DNA of 64,000 bases from JAUSPI01 sp964650385 (GTDB taxonomy: Bacteria > Desulfobacterota > Syntrophia > Syntrophales > JADFWA01), in NCBI GenBank assembly GCA_964650385.1, contig CAZYTP010000004.1, positions 1 to 64,000 on the forward strand. The letters run 5' to 3'. Below the pieces are notes generated by a model that did no database searches, had not been told where the DNA came from, and saw only the letters and a list, made by a program, of their open reading frames with translations. Every line of letters starts with the position of its first letter. Position 1 is the stretch's first letter. This document shows, in pieces, positions 37,105 to 45,048 of the stretch. Both the position numbers and the translations under genes were made by a program.

Positions 37105-37667
37105 AAAAGAACACCGCGGTTTTTTTAGACAGGGATGGGACAATAAATGAAGAAGTGGGATATCTGAGTGACCTCGAAAAACTGAACATTTATCCCAATT
37201 CCTTCGAAGCCATCAGGCTGATTAATGAAAACGGAATGAAGGCGGTAGTTATTACCAATCAAGCCGGGGTGGCCAGAGGATACTTCAGCGAGGATTTTGT
37301 AAATGCCGTACATTCTCGTATCAATGAAACCCTTCAGAAAAAGGGAGCCCGCATAGACCGATTTTATTTCTGTCCACACCACCCGACCGAGGGGAAGGGG
37401 CATTATCTGAAATCATGTGACTGTAGAAAACCGAAAACAGGGATGGTCATCAAAGCCTCTGAAGAACTCGACATTGATTTGTCCCGCTCCTATATGGTGG
37501 GTGATACGGAAAAAGACATAGAATTGGCAAACAAAAGTAGTGTCACGGGAATACTGGTAAGGACCGGGTACGGAAAGAAAGAAATGCCCTCCAACATCAA
37601 GCCCGACTATATCGCCGAGGACATCTTGGACGCGGTAAACTGGATAATTAGGGACAGGAAAAAGTGA
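37101..37667 (+). CDS. gmhB: D,D-heptose 1,7-bisphosphate 7-phosphatase GmhB
   Basis: It removes the 7-phosphate in nucleotide-heptose synthesis. The 188-residue HAD protein has the nucleophile motif VFLDRDGTIN (about 7-16), VVITNQAGVARGYF, a zinc-binding loop CPHHPTEG...SCDCRKPKTGM (about 93-116), and YMVGDTEKDIELA as the metal site. GmhB enzymes have 180-190 residues. It overlaps waaF and waaC by four bases each, so all three are translationally coupled. Confidence 0.93.
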   Translation: MKKNTAVFLDRDGTINEEVGYLSDLEKLNIYPNSFEAIRLINENGMKAVVITNQAGVARGYFSEDFVNAVHSRINETLQKKGARIDRFYFCPHHPTEGKGHYLKSCDCRKPKTGMVIKASEELDIDLSRSYMVGDTEKDIELANKSSVTGILVRTGYGKKEMPSNIKPDYIAEDILDAVNWIIRDRKK

Positions 37668-38701
37668 ACATTCTCATTGTCAAATTGAGCGCCATCGGAG
37701 ATGTGATACACACGCTTCCCTCACTTTCAGCTTTAAGAAAGCTTTATCCGAAAGCTAATATCACCTGGGTGGTAGAAGAAGATTCGTCAGATATCATCAA
37801 AGATCATCCCTATCTAAACAGGGTCATCGTTTCCCGCAGAAAGAGATGGATGACTGATCTCAAAAGTCCTCACCGGGTAAGCAGAACCATAAAAGAAATC
37901 AGAACATTTGTCAGGACACTGAGAGATCGGTCATACGACCTAGTGATTGATTTTCACGGACTTTTTAAAAGTTCCCTTATTGTACTTCTCAGCGGAGGGA
38001 AGAGGAAGATCGGTTACGACAGCATGCAGGAACTGAGCGGTTTGTTCTTAAATGAAAAAATTCATGAGGATATGGTAAAACATGCCGTTGACCGCTACCT
38101 CGACTTTCTTTGCCATTTAGGTTCTGATGTCGATGAAAAGGAATTCCTGATTCCTGTTCGGGAAGAGAACAGAAATAGAGTTAAAAACCTTTTGACAATA
38201 AATAATATTGACACAAAAGATCGATTTGTGGCAGTAAATCCAGTAGCATTCTGGGCAACAAAGCTGTGGGAGAATGATAAATTTGCGAGGTTGTGTGACA
38301 GAATTACAGAAGACCTAAAGGCGAAGGTAATTTTAACGGGAGACAGAAGCGATGGAATGATTGAGAATATTCAATCATTGATGTCACACCCTTCCGTCAA
38401 CCTCGGGGGTCAGACCACCCTGAGAGACCTGGCACATTTATATAGTTTATCGTCCGTTGTGATTACAACCGATTCCGGTCCTATGCACATCGCTGCAGCA
38501 ATGGGGACACCGGTAGTGGCACTTTTTGGGCCTACTGATCCCTTAAGAACTGGGCCCTATGGTAGAGGACATGTGGTGATCCGCAAAGAGATGTCTTGCA
38601 GTCCCTGTTTTCTGAAAAAATGTAATTCAAGAAAATGCATGGAAGAGATTACCGTGGAAGAAGTTTTCCAGGCGGTGAAGGGGGTCATTAATCGGACATA
38701 G
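37664..38701 (+). CDS. waaC: ADP-heptose:LPS heptosyltransferase I (WaaC-like)
   Basis: A GT9 enzyme that adds the first heptose to Kdo. It starts at a GTG with NILIVKLSAIGDVIHTLPSLSALRK, the hallmark of WaaC. The C-terminal half has VAVNPVAFWATKLW and ITTDSGPMHIAAAMGTPVVALFGPTDP. The protein has 345 residues. MSCSPCFLKKCNSRKCM is a Cys-rich end also seen in WaaF. Its start overlaps the gmhB stop by four bases. Confidence 0.92.
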   Translation: MNILIVKLSAIGDVIHTLPSLSALRKLYPKANITWVVEEDSSDIIKDHPYLNRVIVSRRKRWMTDLKSPHRVSRTIKEIRTFVRTLRDRSYDLVIDFHGLFKSSLIVLLSGGKRKIGYDSMQELSGLFLNEKIHEDMVKHAVDRYLDFLCHLGSDVDEKEFLIPVREENRNRVKNLLTINNIDTKDRFVAVNPVAFWATKLWENDKFARLCDRITEDLKAKVILTGDRSDGMIENIQSLMSHPSVNLGGQTTLRDLAHLYSLSSVVITTDSGPMHIAAAMGTPVVALFGPTDPLRTGPYGRGHVVIRKEMSCSPCFLKKCNSRKCMEEITVEEVFQAVKGVINRT

Positions 38702-38738
38702 AATAAGGGAAATCGCAAATCAGACAATGGAGGTTCAA

Positions 38739-39347
38739 GTGAAAAATTATAAATTCATGATGTTAACTGTTCTTGTTGCAATACTTGCAGTAATTGTTCT
38801 CAGCACTGGAGTGTACGCAGAAGAGACCTCTCCTGACCCAAGTTCCACACAGGATCGACTTTTTACAGAATCCGGAATTGTTACAGGTTTCGGGACCGGC
38901 AGCATCACTGAAGGGGATTATCAACCAATCTTGTTAATCTGGCATTTGGGTATCGACCTGAAGAAGTGTTTTCCCGAACTGGAAAAACACAAAGGCAAAC
39001 TATCATTTTACTTAGAACCACAGGTCAACCCAGTTGTAAACCCTAAAACGGACTTTGAATGTGGAATAGGTTTGGGATTAAAGTACATGTATCCGGTTAC
39101 CGATAAGTTATCCCCTTACATAATGGGGGGTGTAGGCCCCCATTACATTTCTGTAGTAACAAACGATCAGGCCAACGGTTTTATATTCGCTGACACAATA
39201 GGTGCCGGCTTCTATTATTTTATTACGGAAAACTCCGCAATCAACCTTGGATATAGATTCAGGCATATGTCAAACGCCGGTCTGGCAGATCCCAACAGCG
39301 GCATTGATACCCATTCCGGAACAATCGGGTATTCGATATTTTTTTGA
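38739..39347 (+). CDS. pagL: PagL-like lipid A 3-O-deacylase, outer membrane
   Basis: A small outer-membrane barrel that would trim an acyl chain from lipid A. The protein has 202 residues from a GTG at 38739, with GGAGG five bases upstream; a nearer-looking ATG at 38727 lacks such a site. A signal peptide (about 5-27, ending VYA) precedes eight-strand-like amphipathic segments. The PagL motif is HMSNAGLADPNSGID near the C-terminus: His176 and Ser178 are in place, but the third catalytic position is Asp190 where Pseudomonas PagL has Glu. The last residues SIFF fit a barrel end. Location straight after the lipid A and core genes supports the assignment. Confidence 0.8.
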   Translation: MKNYKFMMLTVLVAILAVIVLSTGVYAEETSPDPSSTQDRLFTESGIVTGFGTGSITEGDYQPILLIWHLGIDLKKCFPELEKHKGKLSFYLEPQVNPVVNPKTDFECGIGLGLKYMYPVTDKLSPYIMGGVGPHYISVVTNDQANGFIFADTIGAGFYYFITENSAINLGYRFRHMSNAGLADPNSGIDTHSGTIGYSIFF

Positions 39348-39362
39348 TAAGAAGGAGTAAAG

Positions 39363-39533
39363 ATGACCATAAGTAAAGAACTTCTGGACATTTTGGCATG
39401 CCCGAAGTGCAAAGGGGACGTTTACCTGAATGAGGCAGAAAACGGACTGATCTGCGATCATTGTAAATTGATGTATGAAATCAGAGATGACATTCCTGTA
39501 ATGTTGATAGACGAGGCAAAAAAATTGGAGTAA
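39363..39533 (+). CDS. Trm112/YcaR-like small zinc-ribbon protein
   Basis: A 56-residue protein. It begins MTISKELLDILACPKCKG and continues with a second pair in LICDHCKLMYEI, so four Cys form a zinc ribbon, then DIPVMLIDEA. This matches the UPF0434/Trm112 family; E. coli YcaR likewise sits beside lpxK. AAGGAG lies seven bases upstream of the ATG. Eukaryotic Trm112 activates methyltransferases; the bacterial role is unclear. Confidence 0.9.
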   Translation: MTISKELLDILACPKCKGDVYLNEAENGLICDHCKLMYEIRDDIPVMLIDEAKKLE

Positions 39534-39544
39534 ATCCGAAATTT

Positions 39545-39600
39545 GTATATCGAAAATCGTAAATCGTTATTCGGTTTCCGGTTTAAGATTTTCGATATAC
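39545..39600. terminator. Inverted repeat between convergent genes
   Basis: GTATATCGAAAATC (39545-39558) and GATTTTCGATATAC (39587-39600) are perfect 14-bp inverse copies around a 28-base loop. They lie at the junction of the plus-strand Trm112-like gene and the minus-strand GT9 gene, partly inside the end of the latter. They may act as a two-way terminator, but no U-run is visible. Confidence 0.4.
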
Positions 39601-40727
39601 GATTGCAAAGCATTCGCGCTTAATGCCTTTTTAATCTCTCTTTTTACCTTTTCCACCTCTAATTCCTCAAGACACCTGCTCCACCCTTTGCCGTCGCATC
39701 CCTTTTTGTGACACGGGGCGCAATCCAGATCAGGAACCACGACTCTGTGCATCTCCCCCCGAGGCGCCCACTCTTCCCAACTTGAGGGGCCATAGATAGT
39801 TGCGGTGGGAGTACCCACTGCTGCAGCAACATGGGTAGCGGCGCTGTCCACACCTATATGGAGGTGACTGAAACCAAGCACGCCCGCCAGCTCACCCAAT
39901 GTGGTTCTGCCTGCCAGATTAAAGACCTGTCTCTGACATTTATTTATAAGTTCAAAGGCTTTTTCCCTTTCATCCCCGGACCCGACAATCACCGATGCAA
40001 CTCCGTATTCATCCCACAACCAGTTCAGGATCTGCACCCATTTGCCATAACCCCACTCCTTGTATTCCCACCTTGAAAACGGATTTACCGTAATCCATTT
40101 GGGGAAACCGGTGATTTTTTCACATTCAAGAAGCCCCATGACCCGTTTTTTTACGTCTTCCGATACCCAGAGCTTCGGGATACCATCTTTAGGATCCACC
40201 CCAAGTTTTCTCACAATGCTGAGTGATTGTTCCGCAGCACCGAAGACCCTCTTAGCCGTTGGGGAAGAAGTAATCAGATGCGTGAACAACCTGTTACGCC
40301 AGAACGGAACTCCGCGGTCATAAAATATAGCAACCCTGACCGGGGCACCGGTAAGCCAGGCAGTGATGGCCCCTCGATCACCCGTGCGGAGATCAAAGAC
40401 CAGATCAAACCTTTCCCGACGCAAATCCTTTATGAATCGCAACTGTTTTACCGCTCTATTAAAGAGACTGCCCTTATAGCTCTTGACCTCAAAGATTTTA
40501 TGGAGTGACGGATCCTCCTCCAGAAGCGCTCCAAAGCCTTCCCTTAAAAGAACGGATACGCTTGCATTCGGGTATAATTCTTTAACTGCCCAGAAGGTCG
40601 GGGTCGCCCAGACCACATCGCCGATATCACCCAGTTGAATCAAGAGGATGTTTCTTACATTGCTATTTGTTTCACTACTGCTCTTGATTATCATTGTCTG
40701 CAATAACATCAACTGCGCCATGTCCAC
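39567..40727 (-). CDS. GT9-family (heptosyltransferase-like) glycosyltransferase
   Basis: It carries the GT9 hallmarks: VRNILLIQLGDIGDVVWATPTFWAVKELYP at the N-terminus and LHIGVDSAATHVAAAVGTPTATIYGPSS in the donor site, plus a Cys cluster CAPCHKKGCDGKGWSRC. It is similar in build to WaaQ (heptosyltransferase III), but the acceptor and sugar cannot be told. The first 25 or so residues are not conserved; ATG codons near 40721, 40709 and 40694 are rival starts. Its N-terminal coding region overlaps the decayed FkbM gene upstream. It opens the minus-strand side of the surface-polysaccharide region. Confidence 0.85.
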   Translation of the reverse strand: MDMAQLMLLQTMIIKSSSETNSNVRNILLIQLGDIGDVVWATPTFWAVKELYPNASVSVLLREGFGALLEEDPSLHKIFEVKSYKGSLFNRAVKQLRFIKDLRRERFDLVFDLRTGDRGAITAWLTGAPVRVAIFYDRGVPFWRNRLFTHLITSSPTAKRVFGAAEQSLSIVRKLGVDPKDGIPKLWVSEDVKKRVMGLLECEKITGFPKWITVNPFSRWEYKEWGYGKWVQILNWLWDEYGVASVIVGSGDEREKAFELINKCQRQVFNLAGRTTLGELAGVLGFSHLHIGVDSAATHVAAAVGTPTATIYGPSSWEEWAPRGEMHRVVVPDLDCAPCHKKGCDGKGWSRCLEELEVEKVKREIKKALSANALQSYIENLKPETE

Positions 40728-41420
40728 AACATTCCGACCGGGCGATGGTATGTTGCAAACCCTCGTGAATTCAGGTATTTTTCCAGGGATTCAATATTAT
40801 GTTCCGGCCCCCCATGGACTTCCGTCGCTATCTACGAAATTCGGGACATATAAGCCGGCGGACAGTTGTAGAGGATTTCATGCTCAGCGCCTTCACAATC
40901 CATCTTCAACAGATCACGCCTCTCCAGTCCAAATTCATCAAATATCTCCGGGAGGGTTACACAGGGCACCTCAATTATCTCATCTTCTCTTTATCTTGCC
41001 TCTCAAAAATCGTGGTGTCCGTCGAAAAACTGTCATCCGCATCGAGTCCCAGTGAAACCTTGCCCCAGTGGCCTGCGACGGCCTTCTCAAGACAGGTGAT
41101 CCGGCAATCCATATTCAAGCCCCGGTTACGCTCCAGTTGTCTGAAGTTGAAAGAGACAGGCTCGCAGGATAGAACCTTTGCATCGGGAAAACGCGAAGCG
41201 GCAAAGAGCGTAAAAAATCCGGCATTTGCCCCTATATCTATGACAACAGAACTATCCGGAACATCCAGACCCAGCCCCACCATATAACACTCATCCATGA
41301 AGATTTCCTTAAAGGTTTGAATGAGTCTCAGTGGTACCTCGAAGTACATGTTTTCGTGTCCTGAGCAGGATCGGTTCTACACCGCTCTACATTCCGCAAC
41401 AAATTGAAATATCGTCTCAT
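40709..41420 (-). pseudogene. FkbM-family methyltransferase, decayed by frameshifts and a stop
   Basis: A Rossmann SAM site is present (SSVVIDIGANAGFFTLFAAS, VLSCEPVSFNFRQLERN), and after a frame change near 40980 the typical ending follows: EIIEVPCVTLPEIFDEFGL, DLLKMDCEGAEHEIL. A TAG then breaks the frame near 40846 before IATEVHGGPEHNIESL, and the first 25 residues (MRRYFNLLRNVERC) are in yet another frame. At least three lesions mean the gene is dead, unless the assembly is poor here. An intact FkbM gene lies at 61991-62773. Confidence 0.75.
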
Positions 41421-41424
41421 AACC

Positions 41425-42069
41425 TTATTGTGCCCTTACATGAATCCGGATAATGTCATATTTAACTTCAAATATCCAGTCGGGATGCCTCGTGAAAACC
41501 AATTCCTGTATCTCTTCTATAGTCGGATAGTTATTCCGACCGGTAAAAAGACGTGCATCATCTATGAGAATAACATGTCTTTCAACGTCGTGAGCCAGAA
41601 TATAGTGCAATTCCTGTAAAATCGGAGTCTCCAGCCTGCCCTTTGCCGTATCTCCACCCGAGTAGTGGCCATCAAGCCAGAGTAGGCACGGCTGTTCGAT
41701 ATCGGCAAGGATGACCGGAAGCACCTCACCGCTGTCTCCCTGAACTATCGAGATGTAATGAAACTTAGAAAACTTTTTCCTTGCACGCTCATAAAGGGCA
41801 TCATCGAGTTCTATCGAAAAGATTCTGCCAAACGTATCCCTGGTTGCGTCCACCATATCACCCAGATAGGTCCCCGTTTCGATTAGAGTGTCCAGAGAAA
41901 ATTTTCTTGCGTACTCCCTTACGGTCTTCTGTTTCACCAGATCCGGCGGTGGTACTGGTCTTCCCTTTTTCTCCCAGTTCCGCAAAATCTTCTTCTCCCG
42001 GATCAGTTTAATCATATTAAATCTCTCGCTATTTCTGGTTTCGTGGGTCGCTTCGTTATCTTTCCTCAA
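41425..42069 (-). CDS. Class I SAM-dependent methyltransferase-like protein
   Basis: A protein of 214 residues, or 196 if it begins at the ATG at 42015 (MIKLIREKK). A Rossmann SAM site is visible as DTLIETGTYLGDMVDATRD followed by IFSIELDDALYERARKKF and YISIVQGDSGEVLP. An acidic and histidine-rich stretch LLWLDGHYSGG then follows. This resembles proteins annotated as class I SAM methyltransferases or TylF/macrocin-like enzymes in polysaccharide loci. The substrate is unknown. It lies between two damaged genes. Confidence 0.7.
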   Translation of the reverse strand: MRKDNEATHETRNSERFNMIKLIREKKILRNWEKKGRPVPPPDLVKQKTVREYARKFSLDTLIETGTYLGDMVDATRDTFGRIFSIELDDALYERARKKFSKFHYISIVQGDSGEVLPVILADIEQPCLLWLDGHYSGGDTAKGRLETPILQELHYILAHDVERHVILIDDARLFTGRNNYPTIEEIQELVFTRHPDWIFEVKYDIIRIHVRAQ

Positions 42070-42081
42070 AACACCAGGCTT

Positions 42082-42884
42082 TCACCTTTTTGTAAGTTCA
42101 AAGATACCGCAACCGTAATTGCAGGAATAATTATTCTCCATATCCTGTAAATTCAATCTTACATTCCTGTATAAATCACCCTTATCATCCACATACGAAA
42201 AAGAATCTATCCGATATTTGCCTTCAAACTGTCCTATAGGTACTTTACTGAAAAAACCCTGTGTGCATTAAATTCAATTCTCTGCTCACCAATCGGTACG
42301 GAAAAGTAGAACTTGCCTTCTTTTTTCAACATCCTGTAAATGTTGTTCAAGCCCTTTAGGTGACCATTACAATCAATTTTATCTCCGTACCTGCCAAGCC
42401 CTAGATGTTCTATTACGTGTAATGAGGAAACCGAATCACAGTAATCATCTAAATTAAAATCATCACTCATGATATCAGAACGTTTAAATCTTATGTTCAG
42501 GATATTATCTCCTAAATCTCTTATGTCAAGAACTTCGATTTCCCTGAAAGAGGCAACGTGGGCAACAAAACCATCCGTTCTCGAACCCACATCCACATGT
42601 TTTACTGGATTATTCTTAAATATCCTGTTTGCGACGAGCAAATCCTGGTGAAAATAGTGACCGGACGCCGTGCCGCTCTGCTCAAACATCTCATCCAAAC
42701 AAGGATAGAATTTAGCTATACCGAAAGGAGTTTGAGACTTTTCCAATTGCCCCTCCAGTTCAAAATAGTCCCTTAAAAAAACAGAAAGTCTCTTCGTTGA
42801 CCTGTAAAGCTTCAAGGGATGATTGAGCCTCAAGATACGCAGCGCAGAGAGCGATAGTTTCAGGGTTCGTTCTTTCCTATGCAT
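42082..42884 (-). pseudogene. DUF268-like protein with a C-terminal frameshift (copy 1)
   Basis: The open frame from the ATG at 42884 codes 216 residues ending at 42234. It has methyltransferase-like pieces (KHVDVGSRTDGFVAHVA, EVLDIRDLG, SSLHVIEHLGLGRYGD, FSVPIGEQRIEFNAHRVFS), like the DUF268 family in sugar clusters. The natural ending appears one frame away: KVPIGQFEGKYRIDSFSYVD and a Cys-containing tail to 42082. The switch lies at a run of six T on the coding strand near 42255; a seventh T would restore it. The same T6 is in copy 2, so it is an old mutation or a shared error. The start overlaps the GT2 gene end by 8 bases. Confidence 0.65.
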
Positions 42885-42936
42885 TTCTCCCTCTCCCGTA
42901 AGGACAACCCCTTAAATGCCAGAGTATAAGCTGGGA
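42087..42936. repeat. Segmental duplication, full-length copy (partner 46203-46761)
   Basis: This 850-base segment matches 46203-46761 almost base for base, except that the partner lacks 291 bases. The first 244 bases of the two copies appear identical, and the remaining 300 or so differ at about 13 positions. The segment spans the DUF268-like gene and the last codons of the GT2 gene beside it. Confidence 0.9.
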
Positions 42937-43812
42937 ATAAACGACCCATTTATCTCTCACCCTCTTATTCATCCATAATGTCACAACACAGGTGACAGAT
43001 GTAGACAACCAATTAACTGCCAATCGAAGGACAACAGCGAAAAAAACCAGAACATTGTAAGGGTGGCTTTTCCACTTGCGAAAAAACTGGTATCTGGAGC
43101 GGTAAAATTCAATCCGGGAATGAACATCCCGCCCAATACTCTGTCCCTGCAAATGATAGATATAGGCTGATGGAACATGATATACCTTCCAGCCAGCGTA
43201 ACGCATCCGGTAAGCCCAGTCCGTCTCCTCGAAGAAGAAGAAATACCGCTCATCAAACATTCCTACTTCGTCTATGGCCTGTTTGCGAACCAGGAGACAG
43301 GCTCCGATTCCAGAATCAACCTCAACCGGTTCCTTATGAATATATCTCTTGCTTGGATACCGTTTCGGGAACAGATATTCAAGCAAAGAGGTATTCATAA
43401 GAAGTGTCAACAGGGTAGGGAAATTTGCGACTGAATTCTGTTTGCTTCCATCCTCGTTTAATAGTTGCCCGCAGGCCATGGCGGCATCCGGATGTGCCTC
43501 CATGAATGAAAACAATCCATGAACGGCAGTTTCAGTCAAAACCGTATCCGTATTCAGAAGCAGGACATACCTTCCCTTCATGATGCCGAATCCCTGATTA
43601 TTGGCTGCCCCGAACCCGCGGTTAACCGTATTTTCTACGATCGTTACCTGGGGGAATTTTCCCCGCATCATATCTACACTTCCGTCATGAGAGGCATTAT
43701 CTACCACAATGACTTCAAAAATAATATCCTGCACCGTTTGATAAACAGATTTAAGGCAATTTTGCAAAAGCTCTTTCGTGTTCCAGTTGACAATGATGAT
43801 TGAAATGTCCAC
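42877..43812 (-). CDS. GT2 glycosyltransferase, rhamnosyltransferase-like
   Basis: A family 2 transferase of 311 residues from a GTG at 43812, where VDISIIIVNWNTKELL matches the normal start. The fold is clear: VIVVDNASHDGSVDMM, NRGFGAANNQGF, LLLNTDTVL as the metal-binding DxD-like site, and EVDSGIGACLLVRKQAIDEVGMFDERYFFFFEETDWAYRM. A C-terminal membrane-associated tail follows (LVFFAVVLRLAVNWL). A longer frame up to 43875 only reads into the palindromic repeat upstream. The family includes rhamnosyl transferases that use dTDP sugars; the true sugar is unknown. Confidence 0.85.
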   Translation of the reverse strand: MDISIIIVNWNTKELLQNCLKSVYQTVQDIIFEVIVVDNASHDGSVDMMRGKFPQVTIVENTVNRGFGAANNQGFGIMKGRYVLLLNTDTVLTETAVHGLFSFMEAHPDAAMACGQLLNEDGSKQNSVANFPTLLTLLMNTSLLEYLFPKRYPSKRYIHKEPVEVDSGIGACLLVRKQAIDEVGMFDERYFFFFEETDWAYRMRYAGWKVYHVPSAYIYHLQGQSIGRDVHSRIEFYRSRYQFFRKWKSHPYNVLVFFAVVLRLAVNWLSTSVTCVVTLWMNKRVRDKWVVYSQLILWHLRGCPYGRGRNA

Positions 43813-43869
43813 TCTCAAACCTAACCCGGACAAGCCGAATACAAGAATAATGTCATTTCCGCATCCCTT

Positions 43870-43943
43870 TGTCATTCCCGCGGAAGCGGGAATCTATCAG
43901 TGAGTTTAAATACTTAAACCCCCGATCAAGTCTGGGATGACAA
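43870..43943. repeat. Palindromic GTCATTCCCGC repeat
   Basis: GTCATTCCCGC and its partner GCGGGAAT form a short hairpin at about 43871-43893, and the element closes with CTGGGATGACA near 43932-43942. It is of the same kind as the repeats at 3551 and 44900 but lacks the GACTTTTTACGAA ends. It lies between two GT2 genes. Confidence 0.6.
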
Positions 43944-43973
43944 CACAAAAATACAAATCTCACAATCAAAAAT

Positions 43974-44756
43974 TTAATTGTCCCCATCCCCGGACTTTGC
44001 CTGCCTGTTCAGTTCATTTAACTTGGCATATTTAAAAAACTTGTTAACGGAATCGGTAATGGAGAGAACAAAGCCCTGCGCACCATCAAGAATCCCCAGC
44101 TTTAAAAAATAGTCCTGGAAAAAAGTGAGAACTGCCCGAACGGCAGCAGAGCAGATTGATGTTTTTTTGCCTTCATCAAAAGCTTCTCTGGCACCAAGCG
44201 TAGAGTAACGGTCAATTTTGATCAATATGCGATCAAGACGGCTTTCCGTAAAATGTTCTATGGGTACATCCAGCGCTTCCACGGGACCACTTACTTCTAT
44301 CGATTCATGAACCAAAGCCTCGGTCATCCAACCGAGGTCTTTTTTGAAAAGCCTTATAATTCTATCCGGCCACCACCCGAGATGCCTGATCCAGCGCCCC
44401 TGAAAATAATTTTTTCTGGGGAAGCTGTACCCCGCGACAGTATCTGATCGATTCAATACAATATCCTCTATCACCAGAGCCGTCTCATGAGGAATCCGTT
44501 CATCCGCGTCAAGAACAAGCACCCATTTATTTCTGCATTTATCGATGGCAAACTGCTTCTGAGGACCGAAACCCCGCCACTTCTCGACAGACACATCACA
44601 TCCGAACTCGGAGGCAATCTTTACCGTATTATCCGTACTGTCGGAATCTACGACAACAATCTGATCGGCAAATGTAGCACTTTCAAGACAAGCTGGCAGG
44701 TTCTCCTCTTCATTCTGTGTGATGATCGCTATTGAAAGGGGCATCTTTTTTTTCAT
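43974..44756 (-). CDS. GT2 glycosyltransferase, WaaE/KdtX-like core transferase
   Basis: A 260-residue GT2 enzyme with the short form typical of LPS-core WaaE/KdtX glucosyltransferases. The motifs are LSIAIITQNEEENLPACLES, QIVVVDSDSTDNTVKIA, EKWRGFGPQKQFAIDKC and WVLVLDADERIP. Further on are GYSFPRKNYFQGRWIRHLGWWPD and ALVHESIEV. A C-terminal helix may touch the membrane (AVRAVLTFFQDYFLKLGI). In other bacteria the enzyme adds a beta-linked hexose to the first heptose. Its upstream region is partly duplicated near 46806-46865. Confidence 0.85.
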   Translation of the reverse strand: MKKKMPLSIAIITQNEEENLPACLESATFADQIVVVDSDSTDNTVKIASEFGCDVSVEKWRGFGPQKQFAIDKCRNKWVLVLDADERIPHETALVIEDIVLNRSDTVAGYSFPRKNYFQGRWIRHLGWWPDRIIRLFKKDLGWMTEALVHESIEVSGPVEALDVPIEHFTESRLDRILIKIDRYSTLGAREAFDEGKKTSICSAAVRAVLTFFQDYFLKLGILDGAQGFVLSITDSVNKFFKYAKLNELNRQAKSGDGDN

Positions 44757-44899
44757 TTTATCTCTCGGACATACATGGAATTAGCTACATACCACAGTTG
44801 TAAGTCAATTAAAATAATGATTTTTCTTCGTCAATATGATAGTGATTTCACGTTCTCATAAACTTTTCGATTGAACCGGTACTATTATATTTGATAGTC

Positions 44900-45020
44900 T
44901 CGTGAAAAGTCGAAATATGCACAATCTTGTCATTCCCGTGAAAACGGGAATCCAGTTTTTTCAAGTGCTTAACCCTCTATAGATTCCCGCCTACGCGGGA
45001 ATGACAGACTTTTTACGAAC
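44900..45020. repeat. MITE-like element with TCGTGAAAAGTC / GACTTTTTACGAA ends
   Basis: The left end TCGTGAAAAGTC (44900-44911) and the right end GACTTTTTACGAAC (45007-45020) are near-inverted. Inside, CATTCCCGTGAAAACGGGAAT and ATTCCCGCCTACGCGGGAAT make two hairpins. The element lies upstream of galE. The whole stretch 44757-45048 contains no gene. Confidence 0.7.
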
Positions 45021-45048
45021 TTGTCATATTCGGATAATGGTGAATAGT

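Noticed and set aside
40975..41349. Intact 124-residue FkbM-like protein
   Set aside because: It lacks the conserved C-terminal half, which continues in another frame, so it is part of a pseudogene.
43813..43875. N-terminal extension of the GT2 protein
   Set aside because: Its codons read into the palindromic repeat upstream; the GT2 fold starts at the GTG at 43812.
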